A stretch of 64,000 bases of DNA from Cupriavidus sp. 2SB (GTDB lineage: Bacteria > Pseudomonadota > Gammaproteobacteria > Burkholderiales > Burkholderiaceae). Under the pieces are notes generated by a model that was not told the DNA's origin, ran no database searches, and saw only the letters and a list, made by a program, of their open reading frames with translations. The position numbers and the translations under genes were made by a program. How positions within the stretch are numbered: the stretch's first letter is position 1; each line of letters begins with the position of its first letter. Where the stretch lies: the NCBI RefSeq assembly GCF_005503625.1, contig NZ_SCMX01000002.1, positions 118,225-182,224 of the forward strand, given 5' to 3'. Of this stretch, positions 54,356 through 64,000 are shown piece after piece.

Positions 54356-55237
54356 TTACTTCAGCCCCAGATACAACCCGATCGGCACGAACACCACCGC
54401 CGCAATATTCCCGAGCAACACGATCGACGCCACCTGGTCCGGCTCCTGTCGGAAGTGGTCGGCAACCAGGAAGTTCAGCACCGCGGGCGGCAGCGCGGCA
54501 AAGACGAACAGCAGCCCGCGCTGCAAATCGGTCATTGGCACCCACCACACCAACAGCAGCGCCACGGCAATGCCGGCCAGCGGACACACCGCCGCACCGA
54601 GCAGGCCCATGCCCCAGTTGCGCAGGCTCACGTCCTTCATGCGCACACCCAGCGCAAACAGCATCAGCGGCACCGTGGAGTCGCCCAGCAGCTTGATCGA
54701 TTCGTAAACGGGATCAGGTAACGAAAAATACGGTCGCGCCAGCGACAGTGCCACGCCAGCCACGGTGGCCAGCACCATTGGATTACGCGCGATCTGCGTG
54801 AGCGAGGCGTGACGGTTGACGATTTTCAGCCCGATCGTGAAATGCATCAGGTTGGACGCCGCGAACAGTGCCACGGCAGGCGCCAGACCCACCGGTCCGA
54901 ACGCAAAGACGGAGAGCGGCAACCCCATGTTGCCGCTGTTGTTGAACATCATCGGCGGCACGAAAGTGCGGGGATCGGCCTTCAGCACCTTGGCTACCAC
55001 GTAGGCCAGGATGCCCGATCCGATCACCACGGCCACCGCGCAGGCCAGCAGCACCAACTGGTCCGCCAGCACGAAATCCCTGCTGATGAACGCCGACACG
55101 ACGAGCAGCGGTGCGATCACATCGAGCATGGCCCGGTTGATACCGGTCATGTCCGGATGGGCACGACGCCCGTAGATCCAGCCAATCAGGATGATCAGGA
55201 TGACTGGCGTGATGATCGAGACGATGCGCGTGAACAT
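54356..55237 (-). CDS. AEC (auxin efflux carrier) family transporter
   Basis: Inner-membrane permease of 293 residues with about ten helices. Family motifs: GYVVAK-like helix 3 (GILAYVVAKVLK), PMMFNNSGNMGLPLSVFAFG with the N-N-G-N cluster, and LPPAVLNFLVADHF near the C-terminus. Related proteins move malate, malonate or other anions; substrate unknown. Confidence 0.9.
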   Translation of the reverse strand: MFTRIVSIITPVILIILIGWIYGRRAHPDMTGINRAMLDVIAPLLVVSAFISRDFVLADQLVLLACAVAVVIGSGILAYVVAKVLKADPRTFVPPMMFNNSGNMGLPLSVFAFGPVGLAPAVALFAASNLMHFTIGLKIVNRHASLTQIARNPMVLATVAGVALSLARPYFSLPDPVYESIKLLGDSTVPLMLFALGVRMKDVSLRNWGMGLLGAAVCPLAGIAVALLLVWWVPMTDLQRGLLFVFAALPPAVLNFLVADHFRQEPDQVASIVLLGNIAAVVFVPIGLYLGLK

Positions 55238-55318
55238 GGGGGCGGGGAAAAAAGCTATCGGGACGGCGTAGCCGCCCCGTCAGGGCCAGCCCGCCAACTT
55301 CTCATGCGGGCGCGGGAC

Positions 55319-55948
55319 TCAGGCGGCAGGCGCATCCGGAGCCGGTGCTTCGGGAGCCGGCAGCGACGCGGCCGCCTCGGCCGGCGTCTTGATGAAATGC
55401 TGGCGGTAGTAGCGCAGTTCTTCCACCGACTCCAGGATATCCGCCAGCGCCGTGTGCAACTGGCGCTTGTGGAAACCCTTGTGGATGGCCGGCTCCCAGC
55501 GCTTGCACAGTTCCTTGAGCGTCGAGACGTCGAGATTGCGATAGTGGAAGAACGCCTCGAGCTTCGGCATGTAACGCGCCATGAAGCGACGATCCTGACA
55601 GATGGAATTGCCACACATCGGCGACTTGCTGGCCGGCACCCAGCGCTTCAGAAACGCGATCAGTTCCGCCTCGGCCTGCGCCTCGGTCAGCGTGGACGCC
55701 TTGACCTTGTCGATCAGGCCCGAACGGCCGTGCGTGCCCTTGTTCCAGTTGTCCATGCCATCGAGCACAGCATCGGACTGGTGGATCACCAGCACCGGAC
55801 CTTCGGCCAGGATATTCAGTTCGGAGTCAGTGACCACTACCGCCACTTCGATAATCCTGTCGGTGTCCGGCTGCAGGCCGGTCATCTCCATGTCCAGCCA
55901 GACGAGGTTGTTTTCACTTTTCACGGAGGATGCGGCGGGGCTTGTCAT
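55319..55948 (-). CDS. orn: Oligoribonuclease
   Basis: DEDDh 3'-5' exonuclease that degrades di- and short oligoribonucleotides. 209 residues. The ATG at 55948 is chosen; the frame open to 56224 precedes homology. Catalytic motifs: [20 protein letters not shown], the central [13 protein letters not shown] and the C-terminal [10 protein letters not shown]. An extra Ala/Pro/Glu tail ([15 protein letters not shown]) extends past the usual end. Confidence 0.96.
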   Translation of the reverse strand: MTSPAASSVKSENNLVWLDMEMTGLQPDTDRIIEVAVVVTDSELNILAEGPVLVIHQSDAVLDGMDNWNKGTHGRSGLIDKVKASTLTEAQAEAELIAFLKRWVPASKSPMCGNSICQDRRFMARYMPKLEAFFHYRNLDVSTLKELCKRWEPAIHKGFHKRQLHTALADILESVEELRYYRQHFIKTPAEAAASLPAPEAPAPDAPAA

Positions 55949-56096
55949 CTTGCGGTACGGCTCGATATGGGATTCGGAAGGGATTTTCCCCGGGCGCGGC
56001 TGGCTCGGGGGCGAACAACTTATAATTCTCGCATATCTGCCCCGAATGGCGTCCGCGCAGCTTTTGCGCACTGCGTCATCCCAACAAGGCTTGCCG

Positions 56097-57350
56097 ATGT
56101 TCACGTTGATCTTTCTTGCCGCCCTGGTCGTCATGGTGCTGACCAAGCTCTGGCTGGCCTCCCGCCAGATTCGCCATGTCGCCCGCCACCGCGGCGCCGT
56201 GCCCGAACGGTTTGCCGACACCATTACCCTCTCCGCCCACCAGAAGGCCGCCGACTACACCATCGCTCGTACCAAGCTGTCGATGCTGGAGGTACTGACC
56301 GGTGCCGCCGTGCTGATCGGCTTTACGATGCTGGGCGGCCTGCACGCACTGAACCAGTTCTGGCTGCAGGTCTTTGACGGCGGCGGCTATTTCTATGGCG
56401 TGGCACTGGTAGCCAGCGTGGCGCTGATCGGCGGCCTGTTCGACCTGCCCTTCTCGCTCTACGGCCAGTTCGTGATCGAGCAGCGCTTTGGCTTCAACAA
56501 GATGACCGTGGGACTGTGGCTGGCCGACCTCGCCAAGATGGCCGCGGTCGCCACCGTGCTGGGCCTGCCGCTGCTGCTGGCCGTGCTCTGGCTGATGGAT
56601 CGCGCCGGCACCTACTGGTGGCTCTATGCGTGGCTGCTCTGGGTAGGTTTCAGCCTGTTGCTGCAGGTGATCGTGCCGACCTTCATCGCACCGCTGTTCA
56701 ACCGCTTCGAGCCGTTGACCGACGACGGCCTGCGCGTACGCATCGAGGCGCTGCTGCGCAAGTGCGGCTTTGCCAGCAAGGGCCTGTTCGTGATGGATGG
56801 CAGCAAGCGTAGCGCGCACGGCAATGCCTATTTCACCGGCTTTGGCGCCGCCAAGCGCATCGTCTTCTTCGACACGCTACTGGCCCGTCTAGACGGCGAG
56901 GAAGTGGAAGCGGTGCTGGCGCATGAACTCGGCCATTTCAAGCGTCGCCATGTGGCCAAGATGATCGCGGTCACGTTTGCGCTGTCGCTGGTGTTCCTGG
57001 CGGTGCTGGGCTGGCTTGCCACGCGCGAATGGTTCTACATGGATCTGGGCGTGCTGCCGAACCTGGGCACCAGCAACGATGCGTTGGCCCTCGTGCTGTT
57101 CTTCCTGGCGCTGCCGGTCTTCACCTTCATCCTCGGACCGCTGGCCAGCCAGTCGTCGCGCAAGCATGAGTTTGAGGCCGACGAGTTTGCCGCGCATCAG
57201 ACCAATGCCGGCCATCTGGTGTCGGCACTCGTGAAGCTGTACAAGGACAATGCGTCGACGCTGACGCCCGACCCCATCTATAGCGCTTTCTATTACTCGC
57301 ATCCGCCTGCCGCGCAACGGATCGATCGCCTGCTCTCGTACAACGCATGA
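56097..57350 (+). CDS. M48-family membrane metallopeptidase (Ste24-like)
   Basis: 417-residue integral-membrane zinc protease. HELGH motif in [15 protein letters not shown], third ligand region [11 protein letters not shown]. About seven helices. The ATG at 56097 opens the first helix ([16 protein letters not shown]). Related to CAAX prenyl proteases and to HtpX-like quality-control enzymes. Overlaps rsgA by 4 bases. Confidence 0.92.
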   Translation: MFTLIFLAALVVMVLTKLWLASRQIRHVARHRGAVPERFADTITLSAHQKAADYTIARTKLSMLEVLTGAAVLIGFTMLGGLHALNQFWLQVFDGGGYFYGVALVASVALIGGLFDLPFSLYGQFVIEQRFGFNKMTVGLWLADLAKMAAVATVLGLPLLLAVLWLMDRAGTYWWLYAWLLWVGFSLLLQVIVPTFIAPLFNRFEPLTDDGLRVRIEALLRKCGFASKGLFVMDGSKRSAHGNAYFTGFGAAKRIVFFDTLLARLDGEEVEAVLAHELGHFKRRHVAKMIAVTFALSLVFLAVLGWLATREWFYMDLGVLPNLGTSNDALALVLFFLALPVFTFILGPLASQSSRKHEFEADEFAAHQTNAGHLVSALVKLYKDNASTLTPDPIYSAFYYSHPPAAQRIDRLLSYNA

Positions 57351-58318
57351 ACCGCAGCTCCCGCCACCAGAACGCCGGGAAGGGTGCCGGCAAGGGCGCC
57401 GAGTCCGAATCCGCATTGATCGTTGCCGCGCATGGCCGCCATTACGTGGTGGAGCGCGCAGACCACTCGCATCTGCACGCCTTCCCGCGCGGCAAGAAGA
57501 GCGACGCCGCCGTGGGCGACCACGTTCGCATCGAACTCGCTGCCGCCGACCAAGGTGTGATCACGGCCATCGAGCCGCGCAAGAATCTGCTGCACCGCTC
57601 CGACCAGTTCAAGTCGAAGCTGCTCGCCGCGAATATCGATCAGGTCATCATCGTGCTCGCAACAGAGCCGAGCTTTTCGGAGGATCTGCTGGGCCGCGCT
57701 CTGGTCTCGGCCGAGGCGCTGGCCATCCGCCCGCTGGTGATCCTGAACAAGACCGACCTGACCGCGCGCCTTGACGATGCGCGGCGCCGGCTCAAGCTCT
57801 ATCAGGACCTTGGCTACGACACGCTGGAGTTGTCCGTGAACAGCCGCCCCGAGGAAGCACTGGCCGCGCTGCAGCCGCGCACCGCGGGTGTGTCGAGCAT
57901 CATGATCGGGCAGTCGGGCATGGGTAAATCGTCGATGCTGAACCTGCTGATTCCCGGCGTGGAAGCCCAGACGCGCGAAATCTCGGCCAAGCTCGATTCC
58001 GGCAAGCACACGACCACGTTCACGCGGCTGTATCACCTGCCCGAGACGTGGGCGGTGGTGGATGGCAAGCCAGGCTACCTGATCGATTCACCCGGCTTCC
58101 AGGAATTTGGTCTGCACCATCTGAGCGAAGGCATGCTCGAACGCGCATTCCCGGAGTTCCGGGAGCGCCTGACGGATTGCAGGTTCTACAACTGCCATCA
58201 CATCAACGAGCCAGGCTGCGGCGTGCTGGGCGCCATCGAAGGCGGTGACATCTCACCGCGCAGGCATGAGCTCTATACCCAGTTGCTGCACGAGTCGAGG
58301 CAGCAGAAGCCTTGGTGA
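57347..58318 (+). CDS. rsgA: Ribosome small-subunit biogenesis GTPase RsgA
   Basis: Circularly permuted GTPase of 323 residues: NKTD ([11 protein letters not shown]) precedes the P-loop [12 protein letters not shown]. An N-terminal OB domain and a C-terminal zinc motif ([14 protein letters not shown]) complete it. Acts in late 30S maturation. Coupled to the M48 gene (ATGA). Confidence 0.96.
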   Translation: MNRSSRHQNAGKGAGKGAESESALIVAAHGRHYVVERADHSHLHAFPRGKKSDAAVGDHVRIELAAADQGVITAIEPRKNLLHRSDQFKSKLLAANIDQVIIVLATEPSFSEDLLGRALVSAEALAIRPLVILNKTDLTARLDDARRRLKLYQDLGYDTLELSVNSRPEEALAALQPRTAGVSSIMIGQSGMGKSSMLNLLIPGVEAQTREISAKLDSGKHTTTFTRLYHLPETWAVVDGKPGYLIDSPGFQEFGLHHLSEGMLERAFPEFRERLTDCRFYNCHHINEPGCGVLGAIEGGDISPRRHELYTQLLHESRQQKPW

Positions 58319-58340
58319 TTTGAGATATTTCCTTGAGGGG

Positions 58341-58377
58341 TGCTCCCCTTTCCGGCCATGCGGGAGAGGGGAGAAAA
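58341..58377. repeat. Dispersed palindromic repeat, copy E
   Basis: TGCTCCCCTTTCCGG...GCGGGAGAGGGGAGAAAAC, imperfect left arm. Between the convergent ends of rsgA and the CobD-family gene. Confidence 0.6.
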
Positions 58378-58394
58378 CCAGAGGGCGTGGTGAG

Positions 58395-59372
58395 TTACCC
58401 CACCCACAACGCCAGCGAAATCATCGCCAGCAGCAGCATCCACAAGATCACCGCACGCCAGACCAGTCCGATGGCCGATTGCAGCGTGCGGATGCCGGGG
58501 TCCATGCCGAATTCGGGCGGTACCGGTTCCGCATCGCCCATGCCGGGCGCGTAGTCCACGCCAGCCAGGCTTGTGCGCAGCATCACACTCGAATCCTCTT
58601 CTGCCAGCGGCTGGCCCAGCCGGACGCCGAGCGCGCCGCCGCCGCTTGCCAGCAGGATGCCGTTGACGGCATCGTTCCACTTGCGTGCGTGGTTGCGCCA
58701 CGCATAGACCGCGTCCTCGAAGTTGCCGACGATGGCAAACCCGATGGCGGTCAGTCGGGATGGCACCCAGTCCAGCACATAGAACGCCCGCGCAGCAAAG
58801 CGGCCCAATGCAGGACTGCGCTCGTTCGACGGCACGTTCCACTGACGATTCAGGAATTCGGCCGTGCGATACAGCACCACACCACCGGGGCCAATCGGCA
58901 CCAGGAACCAGAAGAACACACCGAACACGTGACGATGCACGGCCACGATGGCCGCTTCCAGCGTATGGCGCACGATCTCGCTGACTGGCATGTCCACGGT
59001 GTCGATCTCCGTCCACTCATGCAACAGCGTGCGGGCCGTATGCAGGTCGTCGCGGTTGAGCGCTTCGTGAATATCGGTGAAGTAGTGGCTGAACTGGCGG
59101 AAGCCCAGCGTGAGATACAGCAGCAGGACATTCCACGCGAGCGTCAACGCCACGCTGATCGAAGCCAGCAGGTAGTGAACGATCACGGCGGCCAGCACGA
59201 GCGGCAGCACGACGGTCAGCCACGCCAGCGCGGCATCGCGCGGGCGGCCTGTATCGAAGGCGTGTTCGGCACGTTCACCTAATACGCGAACGATGTCGAC
59301 AATGGGATTGTTCCGTCCCAGGGCACGGAACTGTTCGGCAATCAGTGCCAGCAGAATGGAAACGAATGTCAT
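58395..59372 (-). CDS. CobD/CbiB-family membrane protein
   Basis: 325 residues with four to five helices and the CobD/CbiB-like core (TLGFRQFSHYFTDIHEAL, DMPVSEIVRHTLEAAIVAVHRHVFG). True CobD builds the aminopropanol arm of cobalamin; betaproteobacterial homologues beside rsgA/orn genes, away from cob genes, are often unassigned. The ATG at 59372 is chosen at the start of the first helix. Role in B12 synthesis unproven. Confidence 0.8.
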   Translation of the reverse strand: MTFVSILLALIAEQFRALGRNNPIVDIVRVLGERAEHAFDTGRPRDAALAWLTVVLPLVLAAVIVHYLLASISVALTLAWNVLLLYLTLGFRQFSHYFTDIHEALNRDDLHTARTLLHEWTEIDTVDMPVSEIVRHTLEAAIVAVHRHVFGVFFWFLVPIGPGGVVLYRTAEFLNRQWNVPSNERSPALGRFAARAFYVLDWVPSRLTAIGFAIVGNFEDAVYAWRNHARKWNDAVNGILLASGGGALGVRLGQPLAEEDSSVMLRTSLAGVDYAPGMGDAEPVPPEFGMDPGIRTLQSAIGLVWRAVILWMLLLAMISLALWVG

Positions 59373-59483
59373 CGCGGGACGATTATTCAGCGCGCGGCGA
59401 AGTGCCGCGGCGGTCGCATGGCGGATAGTGCAGACGATAGCATAGCGGCAAGGCAACTTTGCAAAAGACCTGTAAGTGCTGGT

Positions 59484-59520
59484 AAGCAAAACGCCCGCCC
59501 CGGTGAGGGGGCGGGCGCTC
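59484..59520 (-). terminator. Intrinsic terminator of the pirin gene
   Basis: 10-bp stem CGCCCGCCCC / GGGGCGGGCG with a 6-base loop, followed on the minus strand by TTTTGC. It lies 27 bases after the pirin stop. Confidence 0.8.
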
Positions 59521-59544
59521 TGACGCCAGCTACGGCCATGTTAC

Positions 59545-60243
59545 TCAAGGCAGGTCGAACACCAGCACTTCGGCGCCCTCGCCCTTTTCGATGCTCACGG
59601 CACTTTCACCTTCCATCTGGGCGGCGTCGCCAGCTTCCAGCGGCTGACCATTTACCGTGACACGTCCCCGCGCCACATGGACATACGCCTTGCGACCCGG
59701 CTGCAGCGCCAGCGTGGCAGCCTCATCGTCATCAAACAGGCCGGCAAACAATCGTACGTCTTGATGGATCACCACCGAACCTTCGGCGCCATCCGGGCTG
59801 CCCACCAGGCGCAGGCGGCCACGCTTGTCTGCCGCGTCGAAGCGCTTTTCCTCGTAGCCCGGCTCGATGCCCTGCTGGTCAGGCACGATCCAGATCTGGA
59901 GGAAGTGCGTGGTGTCGTGCTGGGCGTGGTTGTATTCCGAATGGCGCACACCGGTGCCGGCGCTCATCCGCTGTACGTCACCCGGCCGAATCACGCTGCC
60001 GTTGTCCATGCTGTCCTTATGGGCCAGTTCGCCCTCCAGCACATAGCTGATGATCTCCATGTCGCGGTGGCCGTGCGTGCCAAAGCCCATGCCTGGCGCC
60101 ACGCGGTCCTCATTGATCACACGCAGCGGGCCGAACTGGATGTGGCGCGGGTCGTAGTAGTCGGCAAACGAGAACGTGTGATACGACTTCAGCCAGCCAT
60201 GATCCGCATAACCGCGCTCTTCAGACTTACGGATTTCAATCAT
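59545..60243 (-). CDS. Pirin-family bicupin (YhhW-like, quercetinase type)
   Basis: 232 residues. N-terminal cupin with the metal-ligand pattern GFGTHGHRDMEIISYVLEGE and MSAGTGVRHSEYN; C-terminal degenerate cupin. E. coli YhhW cleaves quercetin in vitro. Divergent from a LysR regulator 155 bases away, a common arrangement in proteobacteria. Ribosome-binding site AAGGAGGGCC at the start. Confidence 0.92.
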   Translation of the reverse strand: MIEIRKSEERGYADHGWLKSYHTFSFADYYDPRHIQFGPLRVINEDRVAPGMGFGTHGHRDMEIISYVLEGELAHKDSMDNGSVIRPGDVQRMSAGTGVRHSEYNHAQHDTTHFLQIWIVPDQQGIEPGYEEKRFDAADKRGRLRLVGSPDGAEGSVVIHQDVRLFAGLFDDDEAATLALQPGRKAYVHVARGRVTVNGQPLEAGDAAQMEGESAVSIEKGEGAEVLVFDLP

Positions 60244-60398
60244 TTTGATGGCCCTCCTTAGGCCTGGTCTTCGACCCCCGTTAGCGGCTTGTTTGCTGGG
60301 GCTTGGGGGTCAGCAACGTTTCGATGCTAGGCAGTTTAGGGGAGCGGGAGTATATTTGCGGACACCGCCTTAGAAGCAGTTGTTCAGAAAATCTGAAT

Positions 60399-61367
60399 AT
60401 GCCCCTGTCACTAGAATCACTCGAAGTCCTTGACGCCATCGAGCGCAAGGGAAGCTTTGCCGCCGCTGCCCACGAGATGGGCAAGGTGCCGTCCGCCCTG
60501 ACCTATGTAGTCCGCAAGCTCGAAGAAGATCTCGACGTGCTGCTGTTCGACCGGCGGCGCCATCGCGCGGAACTGACGCCAGCCGGACGCGCGTTGCTCG
60601 ACGAGGGGCGCCACCTGCTGCATGCGGCTGACGACCTGGCCCGCCGCGTCAAACGGCTTGCAACGGGCTGGGAGGCCAGCCTCAACATCGCCGTCGACGA
60701 TCTCGTCAATTTCCGCGCGCTGCTGCCCGTCATTCAGGACTTCTTTGCCGAAAACACGGTCACGCGACTACGTTTTTCCAAGGAGGTGCTCGGCGGCACA
60801 TGGGACGCACTGGTCAGCAACCGCGCGGACATGATCATTGGCGGCGCCTACGAGATTCCGAGTACGCAGGGGTTCCAGGTCCGGCCTCTCGGCACGATCC
60901 CGTTTGTCTTTGCCGTAGCGGCGCATCATCCGCTGGCCACCGAAGAAGGGCCGCTGACGACGATTCAGATCGCACGGCACCGGATCGTGGCCGTGGGCGA
61001 TACCTCGCGCAACCTGCCGGCGCGTACCCATGGGGTGCTGGCCGGCCAGGACGTGCTCGTGGTGCCCACCATGCGAGACAAGCTCGAAGCACAGATCCGT
61101 GGCCTGGGCTGCGGCTGGCTGCCCGCGCCAATGGCACAGCCGCACATCGAAAGCGGCGTGCTACAGGTGCGCGAGACTGTGGAAGTTCGGGCGCCCGGCA
61201 ACTTCAAGGTGGCATGGCGCACCAATACGCGCGGCAAGGCCGTGCAGTGGTGGAGCAACAAGCTGGAAGATCCACGACTGGCGCAGGCGCTGATGCAGCA
61301 AGCGCCGCAGGGGCAGCCGGAGTCACTGGATGTCTTGCTGCCGCCGTCATCGGAAGCCCCGCAGTAA
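60399..61367 (+). CDS. LysR-family transcriptional regulator
   Basis: 322 residues. N-terminal winged helix (LESLEVLDAIERKGSFAAAA, HEMGKVPSALTYVVRKLEED) and a C-terminal effector-binding domain. The ATG at 60399 gives the usual N-terminus; the frame extends upstream to 60303 without homology. Probably regulates the divergent pirin gene and itself. Confidence 0.93.
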   Translation: MPLSLESLEVLDAIERKGSFAAAAHEMGKVPSALTYVVRKLEEDLDVLLFDRRRHRAELTPAGRALLDEGRHLLHAADDLARRVKRLATGWEASLNIAVDDLVNFRALLPVIQDFFAENTVTRLRFSKEVLGGTWDALVSNRADMIIGGAYEIPSTQGFQVRPLGTIPFVFAVAAHHPLATEEGPLTTIQIARHRIVAVGDTSRNLPARTHGVLAGQDVLVVPTMRDKLEAQIRGLGCGWLPAPMAQPHIESGVLQVRETVEVRAPGNFKVAWRTNTRGKAVQWWSNKLEDPRLAQALMQQAPQGQPESLDVLLPPSSEAPQ

Positions 61368-61388
61368 CCGGGTCGGCTGGCAGTCCGC

Positions 61389-62270
61389 ATGACGCAACGC
61401 TATCGGGGGCGCTTTGCCCCCTCCCCCACGGGTCCGCTGCATCTGGGTTCGCTTGTCACGGCGCTGGCCAGTTGGCTCGACGCCCGTGCCCATGACGGCG
61501 ACTGGCTCGTACGAATCGAGGACATCGACTATCCACGCTGCGTGAAGGGCGCCGATGACGATATCCTGCGCACGCTCGCCGCGCTAGGGCTGCATCCCGA
61601 CGAGCCACCCGTCTGGCAGAGCCGCCGCGAAACCCGCTACGCCGAAGCACTGCATTCGCTGGAAATCGCCGGCCAGCTCTACCCGTGCGGCTGCTCGCGC
61701 CGGGAAATTGCCGATTCATTAATACACGTGCGCGAGCGACACCAGACGCTCGGCTACCCGGGCACCTGCCGCAATGGCCTCCATGGCAAGCTGCCCCGCG
61801 CATGGCGCGTGCGCGTACCCGACGGCGATGCCGCGACCGTCTGCTTCGACGATCGCTGGCAGGGCCGTCAATGCCAGAACCTCGAAACGGAACTCGGGGA
61901 TTTCGTATTGCGCCGGGCCGATGGACTCTGGGCCTATCAACTGGCCGTAGTGGTCGATGACGCCGCGCAGGAAATCACGCATATCGTGCGTGGCGCGGAC
62001 CTGCTCGATTCCACGCCGCGCCAGATCCATCTTCAGCACCTGCTCGGCCTGCCTACGCCGTCGTACCTGCATGTGCCGGTTGTCGTGAACGCGGTGGGCG
62101 AGAAACTCAGCAAGCAGAGCGGCGCCGAAGCGCTGGACACGGCTGCACCGCTCGATGCGCTGCGCCAGGCTGGCGCGCATCTCGGCATCGTGAACGGCGA
62201 AGGGAATGTGCCCGCGTGGCTGGAGACCGCCACGGAACAGTGGAAAGAAAAACTGGCGGCATCGAACTAG
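61389..62270 (+). CDS. gluQ: Glutamyl-Q tRNA(Asp) synthetase
   Basis: 293 residues, a truncated GluRS catalytic core that attaches glutamate to queuosine at position 34 of tRNA-Asp. Signatures: [20 protein letters not shown] (HIGH-type), [11 protein letters not shown], the CGCSRREI zinc region and KLSKQSGA (KMSKS-type). It lacks the anticodon-binding domain. Confidence 0.95.
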   Translation: MTQRYRGRFAPSPTGPLHLGSLVTALASWLDARAHDGDWLVRIEDIDYPRCVKGADDDILRTLAALGLHPDEPPVWQSRRETRYAEALHSLEIAGQLYPCGCSRREIADSLIHVRERHQTLGYPGTCRNGLHGKLPRAWRVRVPDGDAATVCFDDRWQGRQCQNLETELGDFVLRRADGLWAYQLAVVVDDAAQEITHIVRGADLLDSTPRQIHLQHLLGLPTPSYLHVPVVVNAVGEKLSKQSGAEALDTAAPLDALRQAGAHLGIVNGEGNVPAWLETATEQWKEKLAASN

Positions 62271-62288
62271 TCGATCCGCCAGCTTTTA
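62247..62288. terminator. Bidirectional terminator between gluQ and the DEAD-box gene
   Basis: Stem CTGGCGG..ATCGA / TCGAT..CCGCCAG with one bulged base, T-rich on both sides (CTTTTAT on plus; TTTTTCTTT on minus). It overlaps the last codons of gluQ. Confidence 0.78.
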
Positions 62289-62307
62289 TCGCTTGCCGCC
62301 TGAAGCG

Positions 62308-63810
62308 TCAGGACTTGCGCGGTACGCCGCCGAGCAACGCTGCAACGGGACGCTTGGGCGCCTGACGGCCACGCGTCAGCGCAGCAGCAAGTTCGTCTTC
62401 CGTCTTCGGTGCTGGCGTGTAGTTGCCCGACGGCTCGTACGGACGCGAGAAGAACGGATCGTCGGACGGACGGAACGCCTGACGCCCGTTTGGCTCGGTA
62501 CGGCGGCGGCGCGTGGTCGATTCTTCCTCGGTGGCGCCATTCTCGCGCGGACGGCGCGTTTCGGTGCGCTGGCGGCGACGGTCGGATTCTTCCTGACGGG
62601 CGCGCTCGCCAGTCGGGTCGAAGCCGTCGAGCGTGCCACGCGGCACGGCGCGCTTGATCAGCTTCTCGATATCGGCCAGCAGGCGATCATCGCTGCCCGG
62701 CACATAGATCGAAAGCGCATCGCCGCTGGCGCCGGCGCGGCCCGTACGGCCGATGCGGTGCACATAATCTTCGGCGCTGAACGGCAGATCGAAGTTGATC
62801 ACGCACGGCATGGCGGGGATGTCGAGGCCACGCGCGGCCACGTCGGTAGCCACCAGCGCATCGATCGTGCCCGTCTTGAAACCCTCGAGCGTCTGCATGC
62901 GCTCGGTCTGTGTCTTGTCGCCGTGGATCGCCGCGGCGTTGATGCCCTCGCGCTCCAGATGGCGTGCCAGTCGCGAGCAGCCAATCTTGCTGTTCACAAA
63001 CACGATGCATTGCTTGGACTGCTGGGCGTCGGCGCGCTGCTTGAGCAGGTGCACCACTGCAGCTTGCTTGTGACCGTCCTGCACCGGGTACACGATCTGG
63101 CGCACGTTCTCGTTCGTCGAGTTGCTGCGTGCTACTTCGATCGTGACCGGCTGCTTGAGGTAGCTCGAAGCCAGCTTCTTGATTTCGGGCGAGAACGTGG
63201 CCGAGAACAGCAGCGTCTGGCGTTGGGCCGGCAGCAAATTGATGATGCGCTGCAGATCCGGCAGGAAGCCCATGTCGAGCATGCGGTCCGCTTCGTCCAG
63301 CACCAGCATCTGCACTTGCGACAGGTTCACCGACTTCTGCTGCACGTGATCGAGCAATCGGCCCGGCGTGGCGACGAGGATTTCCACGCCACGGCGCAGC
63401 GCCTCGGTCTGCGGGTTCATGTCCACACCGCCGAACACCACCGTGCTGCGCAGGTCCGTGTGCTGCGCGTAACGCGCCACGTTGTCGTAGACCTGATCGG
63501 CGAGTTCGCGCGTCGGCGTCAGCATCAGCGCGCGCACCGGATGACGGGCGGGCGATGCACTGGCATTCGACAGCGGCAGCAGCCGCTGGATGATCGGCAG
63601 CGCGAAACCTGCCGTCTTGCCCGTGCCGGTCTGCGCGGCACCCATGACATCCTTGCCCAGCAGCACCACCGGAATGGCCTGCGCCTGGATCGGCGTGGGC
63701 TTGGTGTAGCCCTGGTCGGTCAAGGCGCGCAGGATACGCGGGTCCAGCCCGAAGCTCTCGAACGTCTGCTCAGTGGCTGGGGTCTGGTCTGGGGTGGTGG
63801 TCATCGTCAT
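62308..63810 (-). CDS. rhlE: DEAD-box RNA helicase, RhlE-like
   Basis: 500 residues. Q motif (GYTKPTPIQAQAIP), AQTGTGKTAGFALP, PTRELADQV, TPGRLLD, VLDEADRMLDMGF, FSATFSP, TDVAARGLDIPA and HRIGRTGRAG. The basic, low-complexity tail after about residue 395 (RARQEESDRRRQRTETRRP) is Arg/Glu-rich and unlike the Gly-rich tail of the helicase at 32989. Two starts (63810, 63804) are possible. Confidence 0.93.
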   Translation of the reverse strand: MTMTTTPDQTPATEQTFESFGLDPRILRALTDQGYTKPTPIQAQAIPVVLLGKDVMGAAQTGTGKTAGFALPIIQRLLPLSNASASPARHPVRALMLTPTRELADQVYDNVARYAQHTDLRSTVVFGGVDMNPQTEALRRGVEILVATPGRLLDHVQQKSVNLSQVQMLVLDEADRMLDMGFLPDLQRIINLLPAQRQTLLFSATFSPEIKKLASSYLKQPVTIEVARSNSTNENVRQIVYPVQDGHKQAAVVHLLKQRADAQQSKQCIVFVNSKIGCSRLARHLEREGINAAAIHGDKTQTERMQTLEGFKTGTIDALVATDVAARGLDIPAMPCVINFDLPFSAEDYVHRIGRTGRAGASGDALSIYVPGSDDRLLADIEKLIKRAVPRGTLDGFDPTGERARQEESDRRRQRTETRRPRENGATEEESTTRRRRTEPNGRQAFRPSDDPFFSRPYEPSGNYTPAPKTEDELAAALTRGRQAPKRPVAALLGGVPRKS

Positions 63811-64000
63811 CTATGGTGTGTCAGTCTCGGCGCGGAGCCGGGGCAACGGACACGCGTCTATACGGTTCGCGGGCAACAGATCGCGGTCGCCAAACCCGGC
63901 GAAAAGATGCGAAAAGATGAATTGCCCGGAAAATCAAAGACTTGGATTCTACCACCAGACTAAGAGGGGTGGGCAGCGGGCGCGATTGGGAGTATTGGGG
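63811..64000. other. Upstream region of the DEAD-box gene
   Basis: 190 bases to the window end; probable 5' leader and promoter. No gene seen. Confidence 0.4.

Overview
The window is a GC-rich stretch of a betaproteobacterial chromosome. Gene order (thyA-folA-pmbA, yjgA-mog, orn-M48 peptidase-rsgA), the egtBD pair and the overall protein style point to Burkholderiaceae, most likely Cupriavidus or a close relative. The genus is inferred from gene content, not from a marker gene.

Layout. 1-7.9 kb: the end of an ABC-F ATPase gene, preceded by a terminator-bearing leader; an amino-acid binding protein; a BenE-type transporter; an SMR pump; two small unknown proteins; and a Wzz/Wzy-like polysaccharide pair. 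A tRNA-Arg(CCT) lies at 8.0 kb. 8.3-32.1 kb is an accessory region that reads as one system. It holds six short genes in three places (9.2, 25.4 and 30.8-32.1 kb). All six encode leaders of exactly 26 residues ending in Gly-Gly, and most have Asn/Gln-rich cores. Around them are a peptidase-C39 ABC exporter with two N-terminal cyclic-nucleotide-binding domains, a PpiC-like isomerase, an HlyD-type adaptor, a NodT/TolC-type outer-membrane protein, a double-FHA membrane protein, a Ser/Thr kinase, a PP2C phosphatase, a sigma-54 activator, an LRAT-fold protein, a cysteine-less FGE-like protein and two DUF4399 proteins. GG-N10-GC sigma-54 promoters precede three of the peptide loci and the LRAT gene. 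I propose a sigma-54-switched, phosphorylation-controlled type I secretion system for a family of double-glycine peptides. An RHS protein with two small downstream genes is embedded in this region.

33-40 kb: a DEAD-box helicase with a long leader, ergothioneine genes egtD-egtB, a Mn-type yybP-ykoY riboswitch with a TerC-family gene, then thyA-folA. 40.3-51.2 kb is a lower-GC type VI secretion island: vgrG, a DUF4123 adaptor, a VasX-like effector and three tandem paralogous immunity-like genes. It is bracketed by an intact folA and a 315-bp, about 97% identical copy of the folA 3' end, so it appears to have entered at folA. 51.6-63.8 kb returns to housekeeping genes: pmbA, yjgA, mog, an AEC transporter, orn, an M48 peptidase, rsgA, a CobD-family protein, a pirin with a divergent LysR regulator, gluQ and a second DEAD-box helicase.

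A palindromic, pyrimidine-rich repeat of about 33-39 bp recurs at five gene ends. No integrase, IS element or CRISPR array was seen.
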